Of a stretch of 64,000 bases of DNA, positions 1 to 8,387 are shown one piece after another. The notes beneath the pieces were generated by a model, which was given only the letters and a program-made list of their open reading frames with translations, did no database searches and was not told the DNA's origin. The stretch is from CBDCVD01 sp965224015 (lineage in GTDB: Bacteria > Pseudomonadota > Alphaproteobacteria > Rhizobiales > CBDCVD01). Each line of letters opens with the position of its first letter. The first letter of the stretch is position 1. A program made the position numbers and the translations under genes. The DNA is taken from contig OZ245032.1 in the NCBI GenBank assembly GCA_965224015.1, positions 1,612,001 through 1,676,000 of the forward strand. Direction: 5' to 3'.

Positions 1-1
1 C

Positions 2-97
2 CAAAATCCTGCGGCATTGAGTCGTGTTTTTGTGATAGGAACAAATTTTTCTCCAATGTCGCTGCGTGCCCTCTTGAGCGGGCTGGGCTTGCGCTGA
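2..97 (+). CDS. C-terminal end of an unidentified protein (partial, left edge)
   Basis: An open frame enters from the left edge and ends at TGA 95-97, coding for about 31 residues that finish in SLRALLSGLGLR. It stops 30 bp before the next gene on the same strand, which suggests the two are co-transcribed. Too little is left to name a family. It has no start codon in the window, so it could be chance coding. Confidence 0.4.
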   Translation, partial: QNPAALSRVFVIGTNFSPMSLRALLSGLGLR

Positions 98-127
98 ACG
101 GCGTCAAGCGGAAAAAAAAGGACCAAC

Positions 128-1243
128 ATGAAAATCACCGGTATTTGCGCCTATCAGGTTGATCTGCCGCTGAAAGAGGGCCGCTACAACTGGTCCAGAG
201 GCAACTATGTCGAAGTCTTCGACTCAACCGTGATCAAGGTGCAAACGGATACGGAACTGGTCGGGTACGGCGAGTGCTGCCCGCTGGGGTCCGCCTACCT
301 TCCGGCCTATGCTCTGGGGGTGAGGTCCGGGCTTGCCGAACTGGCCCCCCATGTGATCGGTCTGGATCCACGCGATCTGGGCGTGCTCAACCGGCACATG
401 GACGCGGTTTTGTGTGGTCACCCTTATGTCAAGGCCGGGATTGATGTGGCGTGCTGGGACATTCTTGGCAAGGCCACAGGGCTTCCGGTCTACCAATTGC
501 TGGGCGGAAAGGCGCAGGACGATATCCATCTCTACCGGGCGATCTCGCAGATTGAACCCGAGGCCATGGCGGCCAATGTTGCACAATATCGTGACCAGGG
601 ATACACCAGGTTCCAGCTTAAGGTCGGCGCCGACGCTGACACCGACATCAGGCGAATACGCCTTGCGGCAGCCGAAATGCGGGACGGCGATGTCCTCGTG
701 GCTGATGCCAACACCGGTTGGACGACCCATGCGGCCGCCCGCGTTGTGAATGCGGTTGGCAATGAGGATATCTACATTGAGCAACCTTGCCCCACATATG
801 AGGAATGCCTTGTCACCCGTCGTCGCACCCGTTTGCCGTTTGTGCTGGACGAGGTGATCACCGGCGTTGACAGCCTGGTACGGGGCCTGTCTGATGGGGC
901 GATGGACGTGATCAACCTTAAGATTTCTAAAGTCGGCGGCCTGACCAAAGCGCGTCTGATGCGCGACATCTGCGTGTCCGCGGGCATTCCCATGACCATC
1001 GAAGACACTTGGGGTGGCGATATTGTCACCGCCACGATTGCCCATCTGGCGCAATCCACGCCGCAAGTGTTTACCTTCTCGGCAACCGACTTCAATTCTT
1101 ATGGCACCGTTTCAATTGCCGAGGGTGCGCCGCAACGCATTGACGGCAAAATGCGTGCCTGCGATGCGCCTGGTTTGGGGGTGTCACCGATTATGTCGGC
1201 GCTGGGTGATCCTGTTCTGCATGTGGGCCTTTGCGATGACTGA
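128..1243 (+). CDS. Enolase-superfamily dehydratase/epimerase, cis-3-hydroxy-L-proline dehydratase-like
   Basis: This is a 371-residue mandelate racemase/muconate lactonizing-type enzyme. The visible active-site set is the base K165 (in QLKVG), metal ligands D193 (VADAN), E218 (IEQP) and D241 (LDE), and the second base K265 (NLKISKVGG). This Lys/Lys arrangement is known from proline-betaine epimerases and cis-3-hydroxyproline dehydratases, which work on the C-alpha proton of cyclic amino acids. The N-terminal capping domain fills roughly residues 1-125. AAAGGA lies just upstream of the ATG. Context (amino-acid ABC transporter, class IV aminotransferase and FCD regulator further along the same strand) favours amino-acid catabolism. 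The exact substrate is inference; hydroxyproline-betaine epimerase is the main alternative. Confidence 0.8.
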   Translation: MKITGICAYQVDLPLKEGRYNWSRGNYVEVFDSTVIKVQTDTELVGYGECCPLGSAYLPAYALGVRSGLAELAPHVIGLDPRDLGVLNRHMDAVLCGHPYVKAGIDVACWDILGKATGLPVYQLLGGKAQDDIHLYRAISQIEPEAMAANVAQYRDQGYTRFQLKVGADADTDIRRIRLAAAEMRDGDVLVADANTGWTTHAAARVVNAVGNEDIYIEQPCPTYEECLVTRRRTRLPFVLDEVITGVDSLVRGLSDGAMDVINLKISKVGGLTKARLMRDICVSAGIPMTIEDTWGGDIVTATIAHLAQSTPQVFTFSATDFNSYGTVSIAEGAPQRIDGKMRACDAPGLGVSPIMSALGDPVLHVGLCDD

Positions 1244-1440
1244 TACCAGCGGTATTGGCTTTTGTGCACGCTGATGTGTGGGCCTCTTGTCTAATGAGGA
1301 TGTGCTATAGTTGGGGTACCAGGCAGGAGATTATTGGGCATCACCCTACCCGCTCCCCCTCCCAGCCACCCATAGGGTACCTTTTCATCGGCGGCCCAAG
1401 ACGGGGGAGCGGGCCAGGTCGTCAATAGACGTTTCCAGGT
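1242..1440. repeat. Composite of family C left end and family D sequence
   Basis: It begins with ATACCAGCGGTAT like the family C ends. It then runs into a D-type segment with GCTCCCCCTCCCA facing GGGGGAGCGGG, and ends in the D signature AATAGACGTTTCC. It fills most of the spacer after the dehydratase gene. The remainder to 1711 shows no recognisable gene. Confidence 0.6.
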
Positions 1441-1711
1441 GAGTAGCGCGGCAGCGAGGCATCGGCAATCACGACAATTTTGGCAAACCGCTCGGCGGTG
1501 CGGCTGAAGGAGGTGCGATGTGATCGGTCGTTCTTGTTTGAGATTGTGCAGGTGTCTACGGGAGCGATTCTGTTTATGGGGATCGTGACTAACCCGGTAC
1601 CAAAGACTATTTCAAGAGCTACAAAGTGAAAATGACGCGACGTGTTATCACTGCGCGGCTTTAACCATGGGCGTGTGAGAGTTTTCCACAAAGGCAGGCA
1701 AGGATGATAGG

Positions 1712-2449
1712 ATGAGGACGGGGATTATGGCGATGAGGAATAGAGCGGGGATGAGGAATAGAATGGTAATGAGAAATAGAGTGGGATTTGTGGCTGTTCT
1801 TGTGCGGGTGGCTTTGCTTGTATCTATGGCGCTCGGGGGTGTTTGGGGGACCGCTGGTGTTGCCTGGGCCGAGAGCTTTCAAGCCCGGCAAGGTACTGCG
1901 CTGAACGCTCAAGCCGGGCCCGGGACGGACTATGGGATCATCACGCGCCTGGCACCGGGGACGCGGGTTGAGGAGTTGCAGCGGGACGGAAACTGGAGCC
2001 AGGTTCGCCTGCCGAATGGTACCGCGGTTCGGTTGCATAATGGTTATCTGACCCTGATCAGCGGCTCGCAAGCTGAGCCGATACTAAAAGCAGGCGGCCA
2101 GTCATCTGCATCCAATATTCGTATTTTCCCGCAACTGGGGCATGCCTATGGTGTCACCAGCGTTGCCTTTTCCCCCGATGGCACCAGGGTGCTGACCGGG
2201 TCGGCGGACGGAACAGCCATTTTGTGGGATGCGGCTACGGCTAAGGTACTTACCCGGCTCATTACCTTGAACGATGGTTCCTGGCTTGTGATGACGCCAG
2301 AGGGTTTTTTCAATACCTCAAGCTCGGATGCAGCTCAATCTATCAACGTCGTGCGCGGGTTGGAAGTCCTGTCCATCGATAATCTCTACGATGCGCTCTA
2401 TCGTCCCGATCTGGTTCTTGAGGCCCTGCGCGGTGATCCCGACAACTAA
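1712..2449 (+). CDS. Secreted SH3b / WD40-repeat protein, C-terminally truncated
   Basis: The 245-residue product has a signal peptide (hydrophobic stretch, cleavage after AWA near residue 53). A bacterial SH3 domain follows (about 55-117, with GTALNAQAGPGTDYG), then one clear WD40 repeat (about 145-175, GVTSVAFSPDG to GTAILWD), then a segment ending LYRPDLVLEALRGDP. That segment in related proteins precedes a further, often caspase-like, domain. Here the frame stops at TAA 2447 and the homologous continuation lies in other frames downstream. The N-terminus carries three MRNR units from a short DNA repeat, so the start is uncertain (ATGs at 1712, 1727 and 1733). The function is unknown. It is most likely a decayed fragment that may still be translated. 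Confidence 0.6.
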   Translation: MRTGIMAMRNRAGMRNRMVMRNRVGFVAVLVRVALLVSMALGGVWGTAGVAWAESFQARQGTALNAQAGPGTDYGIITRLAPGTRVEELQRDGNWSQVRLPNGTAVRLHNGYLTLISGSQAEPILKAGGQSSASNIRIFPQLGHAYGVTSVAFSPDGTRVLTGSADGTAILWDAATAKVLTRLITLNDGSWLVMTPEGFFNTSSSDAAQSINVVRGLEVLSIDNLYDALYRPDLVLEALRGDPDN

Positions 2450-2734
2450 GGTGAAGATCGCTGCCAGAAGCCTGGATATGGCGAAGATATTAGCCACTGG
2501 TAGTGCTCCCTCTGTGCGTCTTTTAGGGGGCGGGGTCTGGGGGCGACCAGTGTTGTGGCGGACCTTTCAGTTGACGGTGATGCAGTAACCGTTGAGGCTG
2601 AGGTGACCGATCGAAGTGGTGGCATTGGCAACTATCGTCGTGTTCCCGCAAATCGTGACCTATCTTCCAAACAACATGTAAAAGAGGACACAAGTGCCAT
2701 ATCCCTACAAAAGGCTATGGGGTGTCTAGGATGA
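2450..2734 (+). pseudogene. Out-of-frame continuation of the SH3/WD40 gene
   Basis: After the stop of the preceding gene, one frame gives KIAARSLDMAKILATGSAP then VRLLGGG. A shift then gives ATSVVADLSVDGDAVTVEAE followed by VTDRSGGIG. Both match the kind of sequence expected after the WD40 part, so at least two frameshifts separate them. The last residues before TGA 2732-2734 look unrelated. This is a dead remnant of a longer gene. Confidence 0.6.
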
Positions 2735-2760
2735 CTGTTCGTCCTGTATTAACTGGACTC

Positions 2761-2778
2761 AGAGCCTGATTGGAAATT
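2761..2778. repeat. Solo 18-bp IS end
   Basis: AGAGCCTGATTGGAAATT is identical, in inverse orientation, to 35766-35783, which forms the outer end of an IS5-family transposase remnant. Here no transposase follows, so it looks like a footprint of a lost element. Confidence 0.55.
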
Positions 2779-2815
2779 CAATTTGCGACATCCAATGCGT
2801 CGGTTTTAGGATAAA

Positions 2816-3092
2816 ATGAAACCATTTGTGCCCTTATGGAAGGCTGAATGTTGTACAGAAGCAGGAAAATCGCCAAAATCATATGCAATTTTAGTCAGCT
2901 ACGATGGTGGCACCGAATTTTGAATCAGACTCTCAGAAAGCAGCGAGATTTGCAAAGGAATACGGTGCATCGGTTACCGGAATTCATGTCGAACCGGCTG
3001 TTGTTGAGCGCAACTATATAGATCAGAATGGGTTTAGGTGTACCCATTTTGCTATGGGGACAACTAAACCCATAAAGCTGATCGCCCTCTAA
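2816..3092 (+). pseudogene. Universal stress protein-like fragment, frameshifted and truncated
   Basis: One frame from ATG 2816 reads KSYAILVSYDGGTEF then a stop. The +1 frame continues FESDSQKAARFAKEYGASVT and GIHVEPAVVE. Together they resemble the first beta-alpha-beta unit of a UspA-type protein (an ILV strand, then a helix with KAARFAKE, then VTGIHV). The reading is cut off by a family B repeat beginning at 3021. The fragment is too short to fold into a Usp domain. The assignment rests on general resemblance only. Confidence 0.45.
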
Positions 3093-3136
3093 ATCTATAG
3101 CAAAATGCGTTTAACTGGATTCATGGGCATTCCGTA
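3021..3136 (-). repeat. Family B palindromic element, copy a (truncated)
   Basis: The family B element has two hairpin modules. Module 1 is bounded by TATAGCAAAATGCG and its reverse complement; module 2 by GATCAGCTT and AAGCTGATC; a short linker (AGATTTAGAGGGC) joins them. This copy holds the whole of module 2 and only one arm of module 1, and it truncates the Usp-like fragment. Confidence 0.75.
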
Positions 3137-3143
3137 ACTGCGG

Positions 3144-5240
3144 TTAAAAGTGCACGGCGGCGCCGAGGCGGCCCTCGTAGCGGGTCGTGCCATCGCCAAA
3201 ATGCGCCTCGCCATCCATGAAAAGCGATGCCGATCCCCCTAAGTTCGTCGACAGCCGCGCCCCGATAAAGCCCGTGACCTCATCGTCATCGCCCCCCGGC
3301 GCAAAGCTAAGACCCCGCCCGGCGATGGTCACGGACACATTGTCCGCATCGCCGGAATACGCCTCAACCCCAACCCGCGGCGCAACCGAGAACGCCCCCC
3401 AAGACCTCTCAATGGCCACCTGCACGCGGCCGCCAAACAGATTGACATCGCGATCCCCCACGGTCAATTCACTCGCCGAGGCCCCGGTCGGGCGCCCCGT
3501 CTCCGTGTAACCGTCCAGCGACAGATGTGCATAACGCAGGCGCGCACTGGGCATAAGCGTCATACCACCAACGGTGAAATCCGTCCCCAACGCCACCTCG
3601 GGCGAAAAGTACATACCGTCGTAGGAGCCCTTCGCCAGCCAAAAGCCGTTCCCCCCGGGGGCATTGTCCATCACCAGCCGGGTGCTGTCGTTATCCAGCC
3701 GCCCGGCGCTCAGGATCAGCCGCGCGTACCACACCTCCTGGGCGTAATCCGCGTAAACCCCACCGAAAAACGTATCCGTGTCGACGGTGCTGCTGTGATG
3801 CCCCACATTCTGGCTGTTGCCGCTGCCAATTTCCAGATCGCCTTTAGAGTAGCCGGCGAAGGCGCCAAGGCGCAGGCCGGAGAGGGACGCCACATCAACG
3901 GCCATATCAACGCCAAGGATACCGCCGTAGAGTGCGTGGCTGGCGTCGCTGTCGATCCCTCGCGCGTCCACGTCACGGTGGGAGCCAAAGCCCTGTGCCC
4001 AGATACGAAAACGGTCCTCCGAGGGAGGAGTGACGTCCGGATCGGCCACAGGGGCGAAATCATCGCCGATATCGGCCGCGATTTGCGCAGCATGTGACGC
4101 CCCACGCAAGCCGCCTGCGGCGCGCGATCTTGCGACGCGGGCAGCATCCAGTTGAGCATGAACGGAATTGGAAATACCCGCCGTTAGGTCGTGCAATTGC
4201 TTATCGGCGTGGCTAAAGGCGTTGGGGTCGACGACCACAACATACGGATTGCCGGTTGTGGGGGTGATGGTGAGGTAGGGCCGCCCGCCGGTATCGATCG
4301 TCTCTGGCAGACCGCCTGCTTTATCAAACGTCACCACGGTGCTGACGCGATTGTGGAAATTGAACGTCTCGTTGCCCTTATTAGTAATACTAAGCTGCAC
4401 GAGACCGATGAGGCGGGAGTTGGGCAACAGGGTGATGGTGTTCTTGTCGCCATCGTTAAGAACATCAATTCTGATAGCAAAGCTGTCTGGCCCGGTCACC
4501 TTTACAAGGCCGCTGTTGATGATGGTATTGTCTTTGCCAAGGGCATAGAAGCCGTGGGCATTTTTGCCGCTTGTGGTAATGGTGCCGCTGTTGGTCAACC
4601 GATTATTGTTGCCCTCGGCAAAGATGCCCACGGCTTCGGTATCGCTTGTGGTGATGGTGCCGCTGTTGGTCAAGATGTTCTCGTCACCCCAGGCAATGAT
4701 GCCGTGGGCAAATTTGCCGCCTGTGGTGATGGTGCCGCTGTTGGCCAAGGTATTCTTGTTATCAACAGCATAGAGGCCGTAGGCATTGTCGCCGCTTGTT
4801 TGGATTTTGCCGTCGGGGCCCACGGTCACTGTGCTTTTGCCGCCCTCTACTCGGATACTGTGATCGTTACTGCCGGTGGTAATGATCGTGCCGTTAACGT
4901 TGATGGTGTGCCCCCCGCCTGTGCCATTAATGCCGATCTGACCGGGATCCGGTTCAATCTTGACGCCTTGTTGGAGCGTGCATTCCTCATTTGCCGCAAC
5001 CGTATAGTTATCCCCTTTGGTCGAAGTCGCGATGGGTGTCGCCGCATTGCATGCAAGGGTCGCTGCATGGGCAGGGGCGATGGCGCCGGGGGCGGCCGCA
5101 AACAGCGCCGCAGCACCCACCGTCGCCAATACAAACGCGGTACCGTGCCCGACGGCAAAAGACTGTCCTGGCGCACAGGCGGCTCTGGCGCGTTTGATGG
5201 GTGCAATGGCAATGGGCTTAACGGTCAAGTCCTGTATCAT
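3144..5240 (-). CDS. Autotransporter (type V secretion) with tandem SGTITT beta-helix repeats
   Basis: The protein is 698 residues from ATG 5240 (GGAG just upstream; a TTG lies one codon earlier). A long N-terminal export signal ends near the AHA-ATLACN junction. The passenger contains about four tandem units with the pattern NSGTITT-x-GxxAxGIxAxGxxNxLxN, typical of right-handed beta-helices. The last 280 residues are a beta-barrel translocator: alternating aromatic/Gly strands, RFRIWAQGFGSHRDVDARG at the start, and a terminal Phe (AAVHF) recognised by the Bam machinery. The passenger is probably displayed or released at the cell surface, perhaps as an adhesin. No protease or lipase motif is visible. 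The gene stands alone. Confidence 0.85.
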   Translation of the reverse strand: MIQDLTVKPIAIAPIKRARAACAPGQSFAVGHGTAFVLATVGAAALFAAAPGAIAPAHAATLACNAATPIATSTKGDNYTVAANEECTLQQGVKIEPDPGQIGINGTGGGHTINVNGTIITTGSNDHSIRVEGGKSTVTVGPDGKIQTSGDNAYGLYAVDNKNTLANSGTITTGGKFAHGIIAWGDENILTNSGTITTSDTEAVGIFAEGNNNRLTNSGTITTSGKNAHGFYALGKDNTIINSGLVKVTGPDSFAIRIDVLNDGDKNTITLLPNSRLIGLVQLSITNKGNETFNFHNRVSTVVTFDKAGGLPETIDTGGRPYLTITPTTGNPYVVVVDPNAFSHADKQLHDLTAGISNSVHAQLDAARVARSRAAGGLRGASHAAQIAADIGDDFAPVADPDVTPPSEDRFRIWAQGFGSHRDVDARGIDSDASHALYGGILGVDMAVDVASLSGLRLGAFAGYSKGDLEIGSGNSQNVGHHSSTVDTDTFFGGVYADYAQEVWYARLILSAGRLDNDSTRLVMDNAPGGNGFWLAKGSYDGMYFSPEVALGTDFTVGGMTLMPSARLRYAHLSLDGYTETGRPTGASASELTVGDRDVNLFGGRVQVAIERSWGAFSVAPRVGVEAYSGDADNVSVTIAGRGLSFAPGGDDDEVTGFIGARLSTNLGGSASLFMDGEAHFGDGTTRYEGRLGAAVHF

Positions 5241-5519
5241 CAAGGATCTCCAATAGGCTTGCCTGGCGTTTCAGTTCTTTCCCGTGTTCGCAGGGCTTTG
5301 CAATCTTTCCAACTTTTCGCGAAATCGCCAAAACGCCGTCTCGGCACCAGAATTGGCGTGTACACCCATCAATTCATATTTTAGTTGAATAAACAGCGAA
5401 TACCCCTATTAGTTGCTTACCTGTTTCACACCGCCTGTCAAGATGGCAATGGGGCAAAATGGGGTTATTCGTACAATTAATCGTAACCTGTTGTAGTTAT
5501 GCCACAGTTATCGGTGCGC

Positions 5520-5638
5520 CGCCGCCCCGGCCAGGGAAGCGGGTAGGGTGATGCCCGTTAAATGAAAGGGTACTCTTTCATGGGTGGCCTGAGCCAGGGG
5601 CGCGGGCTGGTCAGGTCGTCAATAGCCGTTCCCAGATG
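5520..5638. repeat. Family D repeat, diverged copy
   Basis: It shares GCGGGTAGGGTGATGCCC with the copy near 1340 and ends in the D signature GTCAATAGCCGTTCC. Its boundaries are approximate. Confidence 0.5.
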
Positions 5639-5750
5639 GCTGGATCCGCTTTTCCGCAGGCATAACCGATAAAGCATGAGAAAAAGCCCCTTATCCATAA
5701 CCGGGGTTAGATCAGTAAAGGGCTGTACGGTGAGCGGCACTGGCGCCAAA

Positions 5751-5778
5751 TTGACAGATTGTCGACAATATGCAATAT
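5751..5778 (+). promoter_or_regulatory. Candidate promoter with FCD/GntR-type operator
   Basis: TTGACA (5751-5756) is followed 16 bp later by CAATAT. Inside the spacer sits the perfect palindrome ATTGTCGACAAT (5758-5769). FadR-subfamily GntR regulators bind TnGTnnnACnA-type palindromes, and such a regulator is encoded at 10132, so repression of this operon by it is a reasonable inference. The -10 match is modest. Confidence 0.5.
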
Positions 5779-5949
5779 GCAATATGCGACACACAGTACG
5801 CAACATGCGATATGTTACCGCCGACAGGTTTGTGACTTGCCTTTGAGTCAAAAATCCCTCGAAACATCAAAGAGACAGGACACCACCAGAGCTTCTGATG
5901 CAAAGGCCCGCAAAGTCCACAACAGAATTATGGGAGGAATGGGAAACAC

Positions 5950-6792
5950 ATGTACAGATCCAGCACAGCCAAATTAATCGCGGTGATATCAGCCGTTCTG
6001 ATGTTTGTCGGGTTCGGTGTCAATGCAGCCCTGGCACAGGAAAAATCCACATGGCAGGCGATCAAAGATCGTGGCAGTCTGCGGGTGGGTGTAACCCAGG
6101 CGCCACCCTGGTTTTTCAAGAATCCTGCGGGCACGGAATGGACCGGTCTTGGCGCCTCTCTAGGTAAGGCGATGGCCAAGGCGTTGGACGTGACGTTCGC
6201 GCCGGTTGAAGTCACATGGGGCACGGCGGTGGCTGCCCTTCAGGCCAACAAGATCGATATTATGTTTGTGCTCGACGCCACCCCAAAGCGGGCCCTTGCC
6301 ATTGACTTTCCGGCGCAGCCGCTTCTCTATTATGCGCTTGCGGTTCTCGCCGATGATGATCTGAAAGTGCGCACCTGGGACGATCTGAATAAATCTGACA
6401 TCAAGATCGCTGTCACCCAGGGAACCACCATGGACCGCTACGTCAGCACGCGGCTGAACAACGCAGAGATCCTGCGCTTTCCTTCTAACGGAGAATCCGT
6501 CGCGGCTTTTCAATCTCGTCGGGTAAACGCGGTTTCCCTATTTCATCCCCCTTTGATTGCCATGCGCAAGAAAATCGGCCGTGGACAGATCGTGTTGCCT
6601 GCACCTGTGCGCCAGTCCGCCTCTTCTGCCGGGGTGCGCCGCGAGGCTGACAAAACGTTTCGTGACTGGGTGAATACAGCCATTGCCTACTATTATGCAA
6701 CGGGCCAGACCCAGGTCTGGTACGAAGAATTTCTAAAGTCTTTTGATGTCGATCCGGCGACGGTCCCCGCCATTCGTCGCGAAGACTGGTAG
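5950..6792 (+). CDS. Polar amino acid ABC transporter, periplasmic binding protein
   Basis: The 280-residue protein starts with a signal peptide (MYRSSTAKLIAVISAVLMFV, cleavage after ALA near residue 29). The mature part is a typical SBP_bac_3 domain: RGSLRVGVTQAPPWFF at the N-terminus, KIAVTQGTTMD at the lobe junction and an AFQSRRVNAV hinge. It would capture an amino acid or related zwitterion and deliver it to the two permeases encoded just downstream. The AAAGCG...SCAL-type residues for a specific ligand cannot be read. Given the neighbouring hydroxyproline-type enzyme, a proline derivative is a plausible ligand but is not shown. Confidence 0.85.
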   Translation: MYRSSTAKLIAVISAVLMFVGFGVNAALAQEKSTWQAIKDRGSLRVGVTQAPPWFFKNPAGTEWTGLGASLGKAMAKALDVTFAPVEVTWGTAVAALQANKIDIMFVLDATPKRALAIDFPAQPLLYYALAVLADDDLKVRTWDDLNKSDIKIAVTQGTTMDRYVSTRLNNAEILRFPSNGESVAAFQSRRVNAVSLFHPPLIAMRKKIGRGQIVLPAPVRQSASSAGVRREADKTFRDWVNTAIAYYYATGQTQVWYEEFLKSFDVDPATVPAIRREDW

Positions 6793-6872
6793 GACTTTGG
6801 GGGCAGGGAGCAGCACAATTTTGCCGCGACCTGTTAATCGATCTGTAGGTTGATTTAACACTGAGGCTTATC

Positions 6873-7553
6873 TTGGGGTACGACTGGGACTTCGGCATTG
6901 TTGTTCGAGACTTCGACCTGTTGCTGTTTGGACTGGTCAATACGCTCAAAGTGACGGGGCTTGCCCTTTTGTTTGGGGTTCCATTGGGGCTGTTCCTGGC
7001 CCTGTGCCGCCTTTACGGCAATGCCGTGGTGCGGATTCCTGTTGGGCTTATCATAGAATTTTTACGCTCGACGCCACCCATTGCGCAATTGTTTTGGTTT
7101 TTCTTTGCCCTGCCGATTCTTCTCGGGTTTGAGATCGGCCCGTTTGAAGCCTCGGTGCTGACGTTCTCCCTACAGTCGTCTGCTTTTTTTGCCGAAGTTT
7201 TTCGCGGCGGCATTGTGTCCATTGACAGGGGGCAATGGGAGGCGGCCAAGGCCCTTGGCATGGATCGCAACGCGTGTCTGCGCCGCATTATTGTGCCCCA
7301 GGCCGTCAAACGGATGACCCCGGCTTTTTTGGAACGCGCTATTGAACTGATGAAAACAACGACCCTTGTGGGAACGATTTCTTATGCCGATCTTCTTTAT
7401 CAGGCCAATAACATTGCCCAATCGACTTACCGCTCCCTTGAGGTTTTTACCATTGCTGCAGGGATGTATTTCATTGTCATTTTTGCCTGCTCAATGGGGG
7501 TGCGGCGTCTTGAGGCCCGCTTGCGGCTAAGTGGCGAAATCACATCGGGATGA
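6873..7553 (+). CDS. Amino acid ABC transporter permease (HisM/GlnP type), first subunit
   Basis: The 226-residue integral membrane protein starts at TTG 6873 behind a GAGG site. Around five hydrophobic segments are visible. The cytoplasmic EAA loop that docks the ATPase is clear (QWEAAKALGMDRNACLRRII, then VPQAVKRMTP). It starts 80 bp after the binding-protein gene, and the next permease follows directly, so the pair most likely forms a heterodimeric channel in the inner membrane. Confidence 0.85.
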   Translation: MGYDWDFGIVVRDFDLLLFGLVNTLKVTGLALLFGVPLGLFLALCRLYGNAVVRIPVGLIIEFLRSTPPIAQLFWFFFALPILLGFEIGPFEASVLTFSLQSSAFFAEVFRGGIVSIDRGQWEAAKALGMDRNACLRRIIVPQAVKRMTPAFLERAIELMKTTTLVGTISYADLLYQANNIAQSTYRSLEVFTIAAGMYFIVIFACSMGVRRLEARLRLSGEITSG

Positions 7554-7563
7554 GGTACACATA

Positions 7564-8223
7564 GTGGCGCACGAATGGGATTTTTCTGCTGTTTTTGCCA
7601 ATTGGCAGCTTTTGCTTGTTGGCTTGAAAAACACCATTCTTCTGGCTCTTGTATGCCTTGTTTTAGGTCTTTTTTTTGGGTTGTTTGTCGGCGCTGCACG
7701 CTATTCCAGCAGGCCGATCGTCAATTGGCCGGCGACGGCCTTCGTGGAGGTGTTTCGCAACACCCCCGTGTTGGTCCAGATTATGTGGTTTTTCTTTGCC
7801 TTTCCGATTATTTCGCCGTTTCAGATCAATGCCTTTACCGCTGCAGCTCTCGGTCTGACGCTCAATACGGTGGCCTTTTCGTCAGAAATTTATCGCGCCG
7901 GCATTCAATCCATTCACCAGGGCCAATGGGAAGCCGCCAAAGCGCTGGGGATGACCTATAGCGCTCAGATGCGCCGCATTATCCTGCCACAGGCTATCCG
8001 GCGCATGATCCCGGCGTTTATGAACCGGGCTGTTGAGTTGATCAAAATGACATCGCTGGCATCGGTGATTGCTTACGGCGAGCTCATGCATCAAGCCAAG
8101 ACCATATCGACTATCGCGTTTAATCCAATCGAGATGTACACGAGTGTGGCGCTAATTTTCTTTGTCCTTATTGTTCCTTTGGCCCTATGGGTTCAGCGCC
8201 TGGAAGGCAGGCTCAAGACCTGA
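7564..8223 (+). CDS. Amino acid ABC transporter permease, second subunit
   Basis: It is closely similar in layout to the preceding permease: five or so membrane spans and an EAA loop (QWEAAKALGMTYSAQMRRII, then LPQAIRRMIP). GTG 7564 was chosen because it follows GATGAGG and gives the usual N-terminus (VAHEWDFS). An in-frame GTG at 7531 would overlap the previous gene by 23 bp. The two permeases look like an old tandem duplication, as is normal for this transporter class. Confidence 0.83.
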   Translation: MAHEWDFSAVFANWQLLLVGLKNTILLALVCLVLGLFFGLFVGAARYSSRPIVNWPATAFVEVFRNTPVLVQIMWFFFAFPIISPFQINAFTAAALGLTLNTVAFSSEIYRAGIQSIHQGQWEAAKALGMTYSAQMRRIILPQAIRRMIPAFMNRAVELIKMTSLASVIAYGELMHQAKTISTIAFNPIEMYTSVALIFFVLIVPLALWVQRLEGRLKT

Positions 8224-8377
8224 TACCGGCGGTATTGGCTTTTCGTACACGCTGACTTTTGGGCCTCTCCATGAACGGGGGGCCAGGTTGTAAATAGCGG
8301 TTTCCTTCTTGTATCGCGCTGATAAGACAATGGTTTTCAATCTGGGCGAACGGGCAAATGCAGAACTCCTTGGTATG
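8222..8377 (+). repeat. Family C-like element with a nested D segment, inside the ABC operon
   Basis: It starts ATACCGGCGGTAT and ends CTTGGTAT, like a C element of the diverged subtype seen at 34909. About 53 bp of D sequence (8258-8308, containing AAATAGCGGTTTCC) interrupt it. It ends 10 bp before the ATG of the ABC ATPase gene, so it separates that gene's translation start from the permease genes. Confidence 0.65.
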
Positions 8378-8387
8378 AGAACAGGCG

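Larger units (their letters stand above)
5244..5949. other. Intergenic region between autotransporter and amino-acid SBP genes
   Basis: This 0.7-kb divergent spacer has no convincing gene. It holds a D-type repeat at about 5520-5638, an imperfect ATGAAAG/CTTTCAT hairpin inside that, and the promoter/operator of the downstream ABC genes with a run of GCAATAT-like short direct repeats at about 5768-5815. Confidence 0.6.

Noticed and set aside
224..1066. 280-residue minus-strand frame over the dehydratase gene
   Set aside because: It is a shadow of the enolase-superfamily gene in GC-rich DNA; no motif, and the plus-strand protein has a complete active site.
4191..5384. 397-residue open frame on the plus strand
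   Set aside because: It is antisense to the autotransporter. It is low-complexity (AACGDGAAVGQ-like) as expected from the complement of the repeat codons and has no ribosome site or family resemblance.
5558..5851. 97-residue minus-strand open frame in the autotransporter spacer
   Set aside because: It crosses a D repeat and the promoter/operator region and shows no protein-like pattern.
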